Of a stretch of 64,000 nt of DNA, positions 47,034 through 55,068 are shown in pieces. The translations under genes were made by a program, and so were the position numbers. The stretch spans positions 707,898 to 771,897 of the forward strand of contig NZ_BSTJ01000001.1 in assembly GCF_030269445.1 (NCBI RefSeq), written 5' to 3'. Under the pieces are notes generated by a model that was not told where the DNA came from, did not search any database, and saw nothing but the letters and a program-made list of their open reading frames with translations. The DNA is from Actinoallomurus iriomotensis (lineage in GTDB: Bacteria; Actinomycetota; Actinomycetes; Streptosporangiales; Streptosporangiaceae). Positions within the stretch are counted from its first letter, which is position 1. Each line of letters begins with the position of its first letter.

Positions 47034-47566
47034 CCCGACGCCGTTGCCCCGCATGGCGTTATCCACAGGCGGCCATTCACATCTCGAAACGGCGTTGCCG
47101 TCGCGATATTTTTCCTTCATCGAGGAAAGGGGAAATGCGATGGCGGTCTCCGCGAATTCGATACATGAATGTCCAGGACGCGGTTCAGTCGACTTAGGCG
47201 CCGGCCTTCGGTCACGGAAGGTCCACCGGCATGCACCCGTTCCCCCTCGGGCGGCCGAGTGATCACCGCGACCAGGACCAGGAAGGCCCGCAGGGCCGGG
47301 CGGTGCCCGCTGTGCCGCGGTCCGGTGCTCATCGGTCAGCGCATCGCCCGCCTGGGACTCACCTGGGTTCACACCGGCTGCGCGATAGCACGCATGTGAC
47401 GAACAGGACCACAAATGAAAAGAAATGCGCGCGCCATTACGTTCGGGCGGGTGCCGAATCACGGTCGACCATCGGATGATCCCGGCGAAGTAAGTGACGG
47501 TGTAGTCGATCAGCTCGGCGGCGAGCCCTAGGCGCGATAAAGGAAGGAGTTCCGGTCCCTGAGTCG
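47034..47566. other. Gap downstream of lhr with at most tiny genes
   Basis: The first part is less GC-rich (TTATCCACA, then GATATTTTTCCTTCATCGAGG). A 40-codon frame starting ATG at 47140 follows an unusually good AGGAAAGGGG site, but its product (MAVSANSIHECPGRG...) matches nothing I know. A possible zinc-ribbon frame is listed separately at 47259. The remainder up to 47566 shows no gene. Confidence 0.5.
47259..47399 (+). CDS. Possible tiny zinc-ribbon-like protein
   Basis: A 46-residue frame starting with GTG: basic N-terminus (MITATRTRKARRAGR), then CPLCRGPVLIGQRIARLGLTWVHTGCAI. The C-x2-C, His and Cys spacing could bind zinc, and comparable short actinobacterial proteins carry such PLC...VHxxC patterns. 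No clear ribosome site precedes it. It could also be a fragment of a decayed gene; the following region holds pseudogenes. Confidence 0.35.
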   Translation: MITATRTRKARRAGRCPLCRGPVLIGQRIARLGLTWVHTGCAIARM

Positions 47567-48160
47567 ATGATCGCGGTTCGGCGCGTGATTAGCGTCAGGC
47601 CGTGTGAACGGTGGCACCGGACCGGCCCGGAGTTCGAAGGCCGACTCTCCAACCACGGTCCGATGGCGGTGGAATCGATGGTCAGACGTGGACACGCACG
47701 CCAGGTCCACCGCCGGCTGGACCGGTACGTGCGCCGGCTGGACGCGCTGCCGCGCGGCACCTCGCCCGTCACCGCCGACGGCTGACGTGCGGCGCTGGGA
47801 GATCCTCATCGTCTCGGTGACTGGCTGGCGTTCTTCGAACGTGAGGTGACCGAGCGGCCCTGGCGCACGGGGCTGGAAACGTGGTGGCCGCGGCTGCTGC
47901 CCGGCATCGCGGCCGGCGCCACCCACGGAGTGATCCGCACCGGTCACGCGGTCCACGCCCTGCTGGACCACGAGGACGGGCCGCGGCTGGCCAAGCTCGG
48001 CCAGGCCCTCGGTTACTGGGCGGCGCGCTGGCAGCAGGTTCCGTCGGCCGTCCCGTCCGGCACCGCCGGTCCGGCGTCCGCCCTCGCCGCCGTTCCGCGT
48101 GTGCCCGACCAGAAGGCGGGCACCAGCCATCGGCTCGGCCAACTCGCCGACCTGACCGGA
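47567..48160 (+). pseudogene. Decayed questin oxidase-like gene with in-frame stop
   Basis: The frame reads RTGPEFEGRLSNHGPMAVES, then RRLDRYVRRLDALPRGTSPVTADG, meets TGA at 47783-47785, and resumes in the same frame with RAALGDPHRLGDWLAFFERE and WRTGLETWWPRLLPGIAAGATHGVIR. This is the questin oxidase (DUF4243) pattern, and the stop falls where a Trp (TGG) is expected, so it looks like one nonsense mutation. Homology fades near 48160 at an 87-bp tandem repeat, then TnpB-derived sequence begins. The 3' part of the gene is missing. Confidence 0.7.
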
Positions 48161-48334
48161 GCGGCGAGCCGACGAGCGAGCGGAGCGGCCGGTGAGGGAC
48201 GAGCCGTCCGTGGAGTGAGTGAGGAGGCGAGCGCGACCGGCAAGCTCGCGGCGAGCCGACGAGCGAGCGGAGCGGCCGGTGAGGGACGAGCCGTCCGTGG
48301 AGTGAGTGAGGAGGCGAGCGCGACCGGCAAACCC
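48161..48334. repeat. 87-bp direct tandem repeat at the pseudogene/TnpB junction
   Basis: Two nearly identical copies start GCGGCGAGCC at 48161 and 48248 and run through CGAGCGCGACCGGCAA. The unit is 87 bp, rich in GAGCGAGCGGAGC and GTGAGTGAGGAGGCGAGC. It separates the questin-oxidase-like remnant from the TnpB remnant. Confidence 0.93.
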
Positions 48335-48336
48335 GA

Positions 48337-49252
48337 CTGGCTGTGCCCGGCAGCGCAAGCAGTCGGCAACCTTCACCCGCTCGGCGTTCCGCTGGCGAGA
48401 AGGCCGCCTGTATCTGGCCAAGATGATGGACACACCGCTGGAGGTCGTGTGGTCCTGGCCGGAGGTCGATCCCGTGTCGATCGAGCCGACGTCGGTGACG
48501 GTCTCGCGTGATCCGTGCGGACGCTGGTACGTCTCCCTCGCCATCGAAGCCCCAGGCTCTGGACAGGCACCGGCCACCGGTGCGGTGGTCGGCGTGGACC
48601 TCGGCATCAAGGACTTCGCGGTCACCTCCGACGGCGAGAAGATCGCCAATGCTCGGCGCCTAGCCAAACGAGAACGTAACCTGGCCCGCTACCAGCGGCG
48701 CATGGCACGCAAGCAATACGGGTCGAACAACCGCGCGAAGGCGAGGGCGAAGGTGGCCCGCGCTCACCGCAAGGTCGCCGCGTCCCGCGCGGACTTCCTG
48801 CACAAAACCAGCGCCCGCCTGGTCCGCGACCACGACGTGATCGTGATCGAAGACCTGAACGTCAAGGGCATAGTCCTGACCGGGGGCTCGCCAAAGCCAT
48901 CTCCGACTGTGCGTGGGGCGAGTTCCACCGCCAACTCGGATACAAAGCCGCCCGCTACGGTCGCCGTCTGATCGTGATCGACCGCTGGTACCCCAGCTCC
49001 AAAACCTGCTCGACGTGCGGACATCTGCTCACCGAGCTGAGCCTTTCCACGCGGGCGTGGTGTTGCTCGTCGTGTCGCACCCTGCATGACAGCGACATCA
49101 ACGCGGCGAAGAACATCCTGGCGGCAGGTCTTGCCGTGTCGGCCTGTGGAGGTGACGTCAGACACCCGAGGTCCCCTCGGGCGCAGTCGCCGCTGAAGCA
49201 GGAACCCCAGCCCGCGAGGACTGGAATCCCCGTTTTACAGGGCGGGGAGTAG
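48337..49252 (+). pseudogene. TnpB (IS200/IS605-type) remnant, 5'-truncated and frameshifted
   Basis: Homology starts at QRKQSATFTRSAFRWREGRLYLAKM, so about the first 100 residues of a normal TnpB are gone. RuvC motifs remain: GVDLGIKDFAV (first Asp) and VIVIEDLNVKG (Glu). A frameshift follows near 48875-48890: the expected LAKAISDCAWGEFHRQLGYKAAR is read only in another frame. The C-terminus then continues as VIDRWYPSSKTCSTCGHLL...CCSSCRTLHDSDINAAKNIL, with the zinc finger and last RuvC Asp. The RNA-guided nuclease is therefore dead here. No TnpA is present. Confidence 0.88.
49120..49252 (+). ncRNA. Possible omega-RNA scaffold region of the TnpB element
   Basis: In TnpB elements the guide RNA scaffold overlaps the 3' end of tnpB and the right end of the element, and the guide is taken from flanking DNA. 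The typical right-end hairpin is present here. I cannot fold or align the rest by eye. With a broken tnpB the RNA would be orphaned. Confidence 0.35.
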
Positions 49253-49256
49253 TCAA
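49224..49256 (+). mobile_element. Right end of the TnpB element
   Basis: GAATCCCCGTTTTACAGGGC and the following GGGGAGTAGTCAA form the common IS605-group right-end signature: a hairpin (CCCCG / CGGGG) followed by TCAA. Flanking DNA begins TTACCG. The TCA at 49253-49255 is, on the reverse strand, the TGA stop codon of the kinase gene. I cannot find the matching left end; the left part of the element is deleted. Confidence 0.7.
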
Positions 49257-51298
49257 TTACCGCAGTGGCTCCAGCCGCTGGTCCACTTGGCGGTCTTCGA
49301 CGCGCCGCCCCATATCACGCACTTGCCTCGTGCCGGCAGGCGGATCGGGCCCGCGTAGAACGGGAAGGAGCCCGATCTGCTCGCGCGGTCTCCGCCCTTC
49401 ACCGCGAGGGAGGCGGTCAAGAACACCTTTCCCGACGACCGCGGCACCATGGTGACCACGCAGTTGGCCCCGGCCTTCGCGTTGTAGAGCAAATAGGCGC
49501 GGGCCGTGGCGAGCCCGTGGGTCTCGATGACGCGATAGCCGTTGCCGCACAGGCGTTGAGGCGTGTACGGGTTGGCGCGGACCGGCTTCTTGGTCGCCGG
49601 GTGCCGAGACGGCGTACGGGAAGGCCGGTGGGACGGGGACGGCGTGTGCTTTTTCACCGGAGCGCGCGGGGTCTGAGAGACCGTTGGCGGGGCGGCGTTC
49701 TTCTGGTCGTCGCCTGAACCGTTCATGGCCAGCGCGCCGATCCCGCAGACCAGGACGAGCCCTGCCGCCACCGAACCGATGATCAGGCCGGTACGGCCCT
49801 TGCGCGAGGGCGGCCGGTCCGGCAAGCCGGAGGATCCGGCGGGTCCAGGTGGTCCGCCGGACACCGCGGGACCACCGGGCCGCCCCGGCCCGCCGAACGG
49901 TCCGGGACCGCCGGACGCGGGACCGCCGAACGAGGTGGGGCCGTCGAACGACGTGGGGCCCGAGGCGGGGAGCCGCATGGTGCTGCCGGGCTGTGGAGGG
50001 CCGGACCTGTCGTTCCCGCCGGACGCGGGACCGCCCAACGACGCGGGACCACCGAACGACGCAGGCCCACCGGACGCCGAGCCGCCCAGCGACGTGGGGC
50101 CACCGGACGCGGAACCACCGAACGACGCGGGACCACCGGGCCGCCCAGGCCCACCGGACGCCGAGCCGCCCAGCGACGCGGAACCACCGAACGACGCGGG
50201 ACCACCGGGCCGCCCAGGCCCACCGGACGCCGAGCCGCCCAGCGACGTGGGGCCACCGGACGCGGGACCACCCGACGACGCGGGGCCGCCGAACGACGCG
50301 GGGCCCTCGGCGGGGAGCCCCATGGCGCTGCCGGGCCGCGGAGGGCCGGACCTGTCGTTCCAGGACGGTGAGCCGGCCGCGGGCAGCCGTTCGGCCCCCG
50401 CGACCGCCGCCGCCTGCGAAGCGCCCGGTCGGGGCGACCCCGGTGCACCAAGTGCGGGGTCGCCGGGCGCCTGGGCCGGAAGGACGTTGTGGCCCATCAA
50501 CTCGTCCATCAGCTGACGGGCCGTGGGGCGGCGGGACGGCTCCTTGGACAGGCACGCCGCCACGACGGGGCGGAGACGGCCGTCCAGCGCACCGAGATCC
50601 GGCTCCGAGTGCAGGATCCGGTTGATCACCTGCGGAATGGAGCGATGGCCGAAGGCGGGGGCTCCGGTCGCCGCGTACACCATCGTGACGGCCCACGCGA
50701 ACATGTCCGTGGGCGCGCCGATCGTGCCATCGGCGAGTTGTTCCGGCGCCATGAAGGCCGGGGTTCCGACGACCTGGCTGACCGCGCCCGCCATGCTGCC
50801 GCCGGCGTCCAGGGCCCGGGCGATGCCGAAGTCGATCACGACCGGGCCGTCCGGGCCCATGAGCACGTTGCCCGGCTTGAAGTCGCGGTGGACGACACCT
50901 GCCTGGTGGATCGCGGCCAGGGCGGTGGCGGTGTTGACCGCCAGCCGGTCCAGCGCCGACCCCCGGCGCGGGCCCTCGTCGCGAACCAGGCGTTGCAACG
51001 ACGGACCGGGCACGTACTCACTGACGATGTACGGACGGTCCTCGGCCATCCCGGCGGACAGAACCTGCGCGGTGCAGAAGCGGGCGACCCGCTTGGTCAC
51101 CTCCACCTCGCGTACGAAGCGGGCACGGGCCTGCTCGTCCTCGATCAGCTGGCCGTGGAGCAGCTTGATGGCGACCTGACCGGCCGCGTCACGGCCCAGA
51201 TAGACGACGCCCTGCCCGCCTTCGCCCAGCCGACCGGTCACGTCGTAGTCCCCCAGCCGACGGGGATCCCCGTCGCTGAGCGGCTGGACGTTCACCAC
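49253..51298 (-). CDS. Membrane Ser/Thr protein kinase with repeat linker and extracellular domain
   Basis: A 681-residue PknB-type receptor kinase. Kinase motifs in order are GRLGEGGQGVVYLG, VAIKLL, VHRDFKPGNVL, VIDFGIA and GTPAFMAPEQLA. A Gly/Pro/Ser/Ala linker of about 240 residues with tandem repeats follows, then one helix (GLIIGSVAAGLVLVCGIGAL). The Thr/Pro/Lys-rich outer stalk leads to a C-terminal domain of about 100 residues with three cysteines in view (LCGNGYRV, ANCVVTMV, GKCVIWGG) and a closing HCGN. The GTG at 51298 has GGGAGG upstream; the one at 51295 is an alternative. The final Asn and TGA overlap the IS right end. Confidence 0.92.
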   Translation of the reverse strand: MVNVQPLSDGDPRRLGDYDVTGRLGEGGQGVVYLGRDAAGQVAIKLLHGQLIEDEQARARFVREVEVTKRVARFCTAQVLSAGMAEDRPYIVSEYVPGPSLQRLVRDEGPRRGSALDRLAVNTATALAAIHQAGVVHRDFKPGNVLMGPDGPVVIDFGIARALDAGGSMAGAVSQVVGTPAFMAPEQLADGTIGAPTDMFAWAVTMVYAATGAPAFGHRSIPQVINRILHSEPDLGALDGRLRPVVAACLSKEPSRRPTARQLMDELMGHNVLPAQAPGDPALGAPGSPRPGASQAAAVAGAERLPAAGSPSWNDRSGPPRPGSAMGLPAEGPASFGGPASSGGPASGGPTSLGGSASGGPGRPGGPASFGGSASLGGSASGGPGRPGGPASFGGSASGGPTSLGGSASGGPASFGGPASLGGPASGGNDRSGPPQPGSTMRLPASGPTSFDGPTSFGGPASGGPGPFGGPGRPGGPAVSGGPPGPAGSSGLPDRPPSRKGRTGLIIGSVAAGLVLVCGIGALAMNGSGDDQKNAAPPTVSQTPRAPVKKHTPSPSHRPSRTPSRHPATKKPVRANPYTPQRLCGNGYRVIETHGLATARAYLLYNAKAGANCVVTMVPRSSGKVFLTASLAVKGGDRASRSGSFPFYAGPIRLPARGKCVIWGGASKTAKWTSGWSHCGN
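49990..50300 (-). repeat. 69-bp in-frame repeat in the kinase linker
   Basis: A 69-base unit (23 codons) is nearly perfectly duplicated. GGAACCACCGAACGACGCGG occurs at 50111 and 50180, and both copies continue through GGCCGCCCAGGCCCACCGG. Shorter GGPASFGG-type units fill the rest of the linker. Confidence 0.85.
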
Positions 51299-51412
51299 GG
51301 GCGGCCTCCCAAACGCGACATTCGGACGCCCGGAGAACCTATCAACGCCCTCCGTCACAAGAGGCGACCTACCGCCGACCGTGCCGCAGGTCACCCTCTC
51401 CCGAGGCGAGAA

Positions 51413-52594
51413 TCACTCGCTGCTGGAGAACACTTCGTCGCGGGCCCGGTCCAGTGCGGCCAGGATGGCGCCCTTCAGGACCGGGTTGCCCTCGACCTGG
51501 CTCAGGGCCACCCGCGGGTTGGTCGGGCAGATGCGGCCGACCGCGTCCTGGATCCGGCCGACCAGGCGTTCTCCGCCGGCGCGGCCCAGTTCGCCCGAGA
51601 TCAGGATCAGCTCCGGGTCCAGCACGATCGTCACCGACGCCACCCCGTACGCCAGCCGCGTCGCCAGAGCGTCCAGGAAGGGGCCGCCCGACGCGCCGGC
51701 CGAGGCCGCGGCGCGTACGCACTCGGTGGCGGTCGGTTCGTCGAAGCCGTGTTCCCTCGCCAGCTCCCGTACGGCGTCCGCGCCGGCGAGCGCGCCCAGG
51801 CCGCCGGCGAGGGCCGGCATCCCCCAGGTGACCGACTCGGTGTCCTTCTCCGGCAGGGCCGCGCCCGGGACCGGCAGGTAGCCGATCTCGCCGGCGCCGC
51901 CGGAGAAGCCCCGGTGCAGGCGTCCGCCGAGGACGACCGCGAGGCCCAGGCCGCGGTCGGCCCACAGGACGGCGAAGTCGTCCACGTCTCGCGCGGCGCC
52001 GCTCTCCTTCTCCGCGAGGGCGCCCAGGTTGACGTCGTTCTCGATCATGACGGGCAGGCGCAGGTCGCGGCGGAGGGCCTCCAGGACGCCCGCGTGCCAG
52101 TGCGGCAGGTCGTAGATGAACTCCACGTCGCCGGTGCGCGGGTCGACGACGCCCGGTGTGCCGATGACGAGGGCGTGCAGTTTGGCGAGCGGCACCTTCG
52201 CGGTGCGGCACGCCTTGACGACGGCGTTGTGCACCAGCGAGACGGCGTCATCACCCGGTTCGACGGTGATCTCGGCGGCGATGTGTCCGGTGATGTCGGC
52301 GATGCCCGCAGTGACGCCACGCGGGCCGACGTCGAGGCCGGCCACGTACGCACTGGAGGGGACGACCGCGTACAGCGCGGCGTTGGGGCCACGGCCCCCG
52401 GCCTGCTCGCCCACGACGGAGACCAGGCCGCGTTCTTCGAGCCGGGACAGCAGCTGGGACGCGGTCACCTTCGACAGCCCCGTACGCTCCCCGATCTGGG
52501 TGCGCGTGAGGGGCCCCGAGCTCACCAGGAGATCCAGCGCGGATCGGTCATTCAGTTCGCGCAGGAGTCTTGGCGTCCCCGGGCGACTCGCCAT
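51413..52594 (-). CDS. ROK-family transcriptional repressor
   Basis: A 393-residue NagC/XylR-type ROK repressor. The N-terminal winged helix has SGPLTRTQIGERTGLSKVTASQLLSRLEERGLV. The kinase-like fold follows, with YVAGLDVGPRGVTAGIADITG, IGTPGVVDPRTG, ENDVNLGALAEKE and GGAGEIGYLP. The usual ROK zinc motif (HxxxxCxCGxxGC) is not intact here, which is common in divergent repressors. The ATG at 52594 has GGAAGG upstream. It diverges from a sugar ABC operon and an operator-like palindrome lies between them. It probably senses a sugar or sugar phosphate. Confidence 0.92.
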   Translation of the reverse strand: MASRPGTPRLLRELNDRSALDLLVSSGPLTRTQIGERTGLSKVTASQLLSRLEERGLVSVVGEQAGGRGPNAALYAVVPSSAYVAGLDVGPRGVTAGIADITGHIAAEITVEPGDDAVSLVHNAVVKACRTAKVPLAKLHALVIGTPGVVDPRTGDVEFIYDLPHWHAGVLEALRRDLRLPVMIENDVNLGALAEKESGAARDVDDFAVLWADRGLGLAVVLGGRLHRGFSGGAGEIGYLPVPGAALPEKDTESVTWGMPALAGGLGALAGADAVRELAREHGFDEPTATECVRAAASAGASGGPFLDALATRLAYGVASVTIVLDPELILISGELGRAGGERLVGRIQDAVGRICPTNPRVALSQVEGNPVLKGAILAALDRARDEVFSSSE

Positions 52595-52639
52595 CTCCGG
52601 CCACCTTCCATCTCGATCCGCTAACGGCTCTTCTTGATT

Positions 52640-52652
52640 AGGAAACTTTCCT
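52640..52652. promoter_or_regulatory. ROK operator palindrome
   Basis: AGGAAACTTTCCT is a 13-bp inverted repeat with 6-base arms around one centre base, in an AT-rich pocket of otherwise GC-rich DNA. TTAGGAAA-type palindromes are typical ROK-regulator sites. It lies 46 bases from the ROK start and 149 from the sugar-binding-protein start. Confidence 0.7.
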
Positions 52653-52800
52653 GTTAGTTTAGGCCACAGTAGTCCACGCAGTCCCCTTCCCCATAATCCG
52701 GCAGACCCGCAGCCCCGACTGTAGGCAGGCGCCCCCGCGACCGTGCGTACGACATGACGCATGAATACCACGGTCGGGCGGTACCGAAGGGAGTTCCATT

Positions 52801-54084
52801 GTGAGGTACACCAGAGCCGCCGCGGCGGCCGTCGCGCTCGCCGTGGCCGTGACCGGCTGCGGCGGCAAGAAGAAGGCCGACGACAACGCCAAGGGTGCGG
52901 ACCCTGCCAAGATCGTCGTCTGGCAGATGGGCGACGGCAGTCCCGAGCAGACCAAGTTCCTGGACGGCGTCGCGGCGGAGTTCCACCAGAAGCACCCGAA
53001 GACCGCGGTGCAGGTGCAGTACATCCCCTGGCCGCAGGCCACGCAGAAGTTCCAGACCGCGATCGCCGGCGGTTCGGGCCCGGACGTGACCGAGGTCGGC
53101 AACACCGACGTTCAGTCCTGGGCCGAGCAGGGCGCCTTCGCCGACATCACCGGCAAGATGAACTCCTGGGCCGAGGGCAAGACCCTCAGCAAGGGCGCCC
53201 TCGCCAACGACCAGCTCGACGGCAAGATCTACGCCGCGCCGTGGTACGGCGGCGTGCGCGCCGTCTGGTACCACAAGGACTGGTTCACCAAGCTGGGCAT
53301 CCAGCCGCCGAAGACCTGGGCGGACCTCGTCACCGCGGCGAAGACGATCCAGGACAAGAAGCATGTGCCCGGCATCGCCGCGCCGAGCGACTTCACCAAC
53401 GGCATCCTCAGCTTCGTGTGGGCCAACGGCGGTGACGTCGCCACCAAGCAGGGCGACAAGTGGGTCGGCACCCTGGAGCAGCCGCAGGCCAAGGAGGCCG
53501 TCGAGTTCTACGCCGGCCTCGTCACCAAGGACAAGGTGGCGCCGGACAAGTACGTCGGCAAGAACGAGCTGCAGGGCCCGCAGCAGGACTTCGCCCTCGG
53601 CAAGGTCGGCATGTACATGGACGGCAGCTGGGCGCTCCCCCAGCTGGAGAAGATCAAGAAGGACCAGAAGAACTGGGGAGTCTTCCCGATCCCCGGCAAG
53701 ACCGGCGGCCTCGCCCCGGTGTTCTCCGGCGGCTCGGACCTGGCCGTCTGGAAGGACAGCAAGTACAAGGACGTCGCGTTCGACTACCTGACCACGCTGG
53801 ACAGCAAGAAGAACTCCAAGGCGTTCGCCGACACCCTGAAGTTCCTGCCGCAGTTCACCGACATCCTGCAGAGCGGCGCGTACCAGAGCGACCCGATCAT
53901 GGGCCCGTTCGCGCAGGCCGCGGCCTCCGGCGTGAAGTTCACCCCCACGAGCAAGGGCTGGGCCGACTACGAGGGCGCCAAGAAGGTGCTGCCGAACGCG
54001 GTCAAGGCCATCATGCAGGGCAAGTCGGCCGACGATGAGCTGAAGAAGGCCGACGAGCAGGCCGGGACCCTGCTCAACCAGTAA
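52801..54084 (+). CDS. Sugar ABC transporter substrate-binding lipoprotein
   Basis: A 427-residue family-1 solute-binding protein. The signal peptide ends in lipobox VTGC (cysteine near residue 20). Mature features are KIVVWQMGDGSPEQTKFLDGV, GGSGPDVTEVGNTDVQSWAEQGAF and the glycan-binding loop WYGGVRAVWYHKDWFTKLG. The C-terminal part has ALPQLEKIKKDQKNWGVFPIPG. The GTG at 52801 follows AAGGGAG. It is first of a three-gene transporter operon lacking its own ATPase, which is usual because MsiK-type ATPases are shared. Likely ligands are oligosaccharides such as chitobiose or muropeptide sugars (inference from the nearby NagZ-like gene). Confidence 0.92.
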   Translation: MRYTRAAAAAVALAVAVTGCGGKKKADDNAKGADPAKIVVWQMGDGSPEQTKFLDGVAAEFHQKHPKTAVQVQYIPWPQATQKFQTAIAGGSGPDVTEVGNTDVQSWAEQGAFADITGKMNSWAEGKTLSKGALANDQLDGKIYAAPWYGGVRAVWYHKDWFTKLGIQPPKTWADLVTAAKTIQDKKHVPGIAAPSDFTNGILSFVWANGGDVATKQGDKWVGTLEQPQAKEAVEFYAGLVTKDKVAPDKYVGKNELQGPQQDFALGKVGMYMDGSWALPQLEKIKKDQKNWGVFPIPGKTGGLAPVFSGGSDLAVWKDSKYKDVAFDYLTTLDSKKNSKAFADTLKFLPQFTDILQSGAYQSDPIMGPFAQAAASGVKFTPTSKGWADYEGAKKVLPNAVKAIMQGKSADDELKKADEQAGTLLNQ

Positions 54085-54093
54085 GGGGTCCGC

Positions 54094-55068
54094 ATGCTCG
54101 ACACCGTCCAGGCGGTGCGGCGCCCGCCGGGCCGGACCTCGTCCGGCCCGGCACGGCCCGCACGCCGCCGCCCGCGCCTCGGGCCGTACCTGCTCATCCT
54201 GCCCGCGCTCGTCACGATCGCCGTGCTGCTGATCTGGCCGGTGGTGCAGATCGCCCGGATGTCGTTCCAGAAGGTCGGGCTGCGCCAGCTGCGCGGCGAA
54301 CCCGCGGAGAACGTCGGCCTCGACAACTACCGCCAGATCCTCGGCGACGACGAGTTCTGGACGGCGCTCCGGCACACGCTCCTGTTCGCGGTCGTCGCCG
54401 TCGCCGCCACGCTGGTCGTCGGCACGCTCGTGGGCCTGCTGCTGAACCGCCTCGGCCGGCGGATGTCCGCGTTCGTCGCCGGCGGCGTGCTCGTCGCCTG
54501 GGCGACGCCCCCGGTCACCGCGGCGGTCATCTTCGCCTGGCTGTTCGGCACCACCGGGGGCCTGGTCGGATGGTTCCTCGACCTGCTGCCGGACTGGCTC
54601 GTCGGCGGCGGATGGCAGAACTACAACTGGTTCTCCTCCCCGCTGCCGGACTACACCGTGCTGACCATCTGCGTGGTGTGGATGTCCTTCCCGTTCGTCG
54701 CCGTCTCGGTGCTGGCCGGGCTACGGACGGTGCCGGGCGAGCTGTACGAGGCGGCCAGAGTGGACGGGTCGAGTGCCTGGAACACCTTCTGGAAGATCAC
54801 CTTCCCGCTGCTGCGGCCGGTCTTCGGCGTGCTGCTGACCATGTCGGTGATCTGGGACTTCCGGGTGTTCACCCAGCTGTTCGTCCTGTCCGGGCTCGCC
54901 AACAGCGACTCGTTCAACCTCTCGCTGTACGGCTACTCGGAGGCGTTCGGCTCGCTGAACGCCAAGTACGGCCTGGGCTCGGCGATCGCCATGGTCCTCA
55001 CGGTGCTCGTGCTGATCGTCACCGCCTTCTACACCCGGATGATCGTGCGTCAGGAGGGGGTCCGATGA
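54094..55068 (+). CDS. Sugar ABC transporter permease (MalF type)
   Basis: A 324-residue permease with six helices. After a basic N-terminus comes PYLLILPALVTIAVLLIWPVVQIARMSF, then VGLDNYRQILGDDEFWTALRHTLLF. The EAA loop is LYEAARVDGSSAWNTFWKITFPLLRPVFG. It partners with the MalG-type permease next to it. The ATG is 9 bases after the binding-protein stop, with AAGGGG upstream. Its stop overlaps the next start in ATGA. Confidence 0.93.
   Translation: MLDTVQAVRRPPGRTSSGPARPARRRPRLGPYLLILPALVTIAVLLIWPVVQIARMSFQKVGLRQLRGEPAENVGLDNYRQILGDDEFWTALRHTLLFAVVAVAATLVVGTLVGLLLNRLGRRMSAFVAGGVLVAWATPPVTAAVIFAWLFGTTGGLVGWFLDLLPDWLVGGGWQNYNWFSSPLPDYTVLTICVVWMSFPFVAVSVLAGLRTVPGELYEAARVDGSSAWNTFWKITFPLLRPVFGVLLTMSVIWDFRVFTQLFVLSGLANSDSFNLSLYGYSEAFGSLNAKYGLGSAIAMVLTVLVLIVTAFYTRMIVRQEGVR

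Noticed and set aside
48875-48890. Programmed frameshift joining the two TnpB pieces
   Set aside because: TnpB genes do not use frameshifting and the N-terminus is also missing, so decay is the simpler reading.
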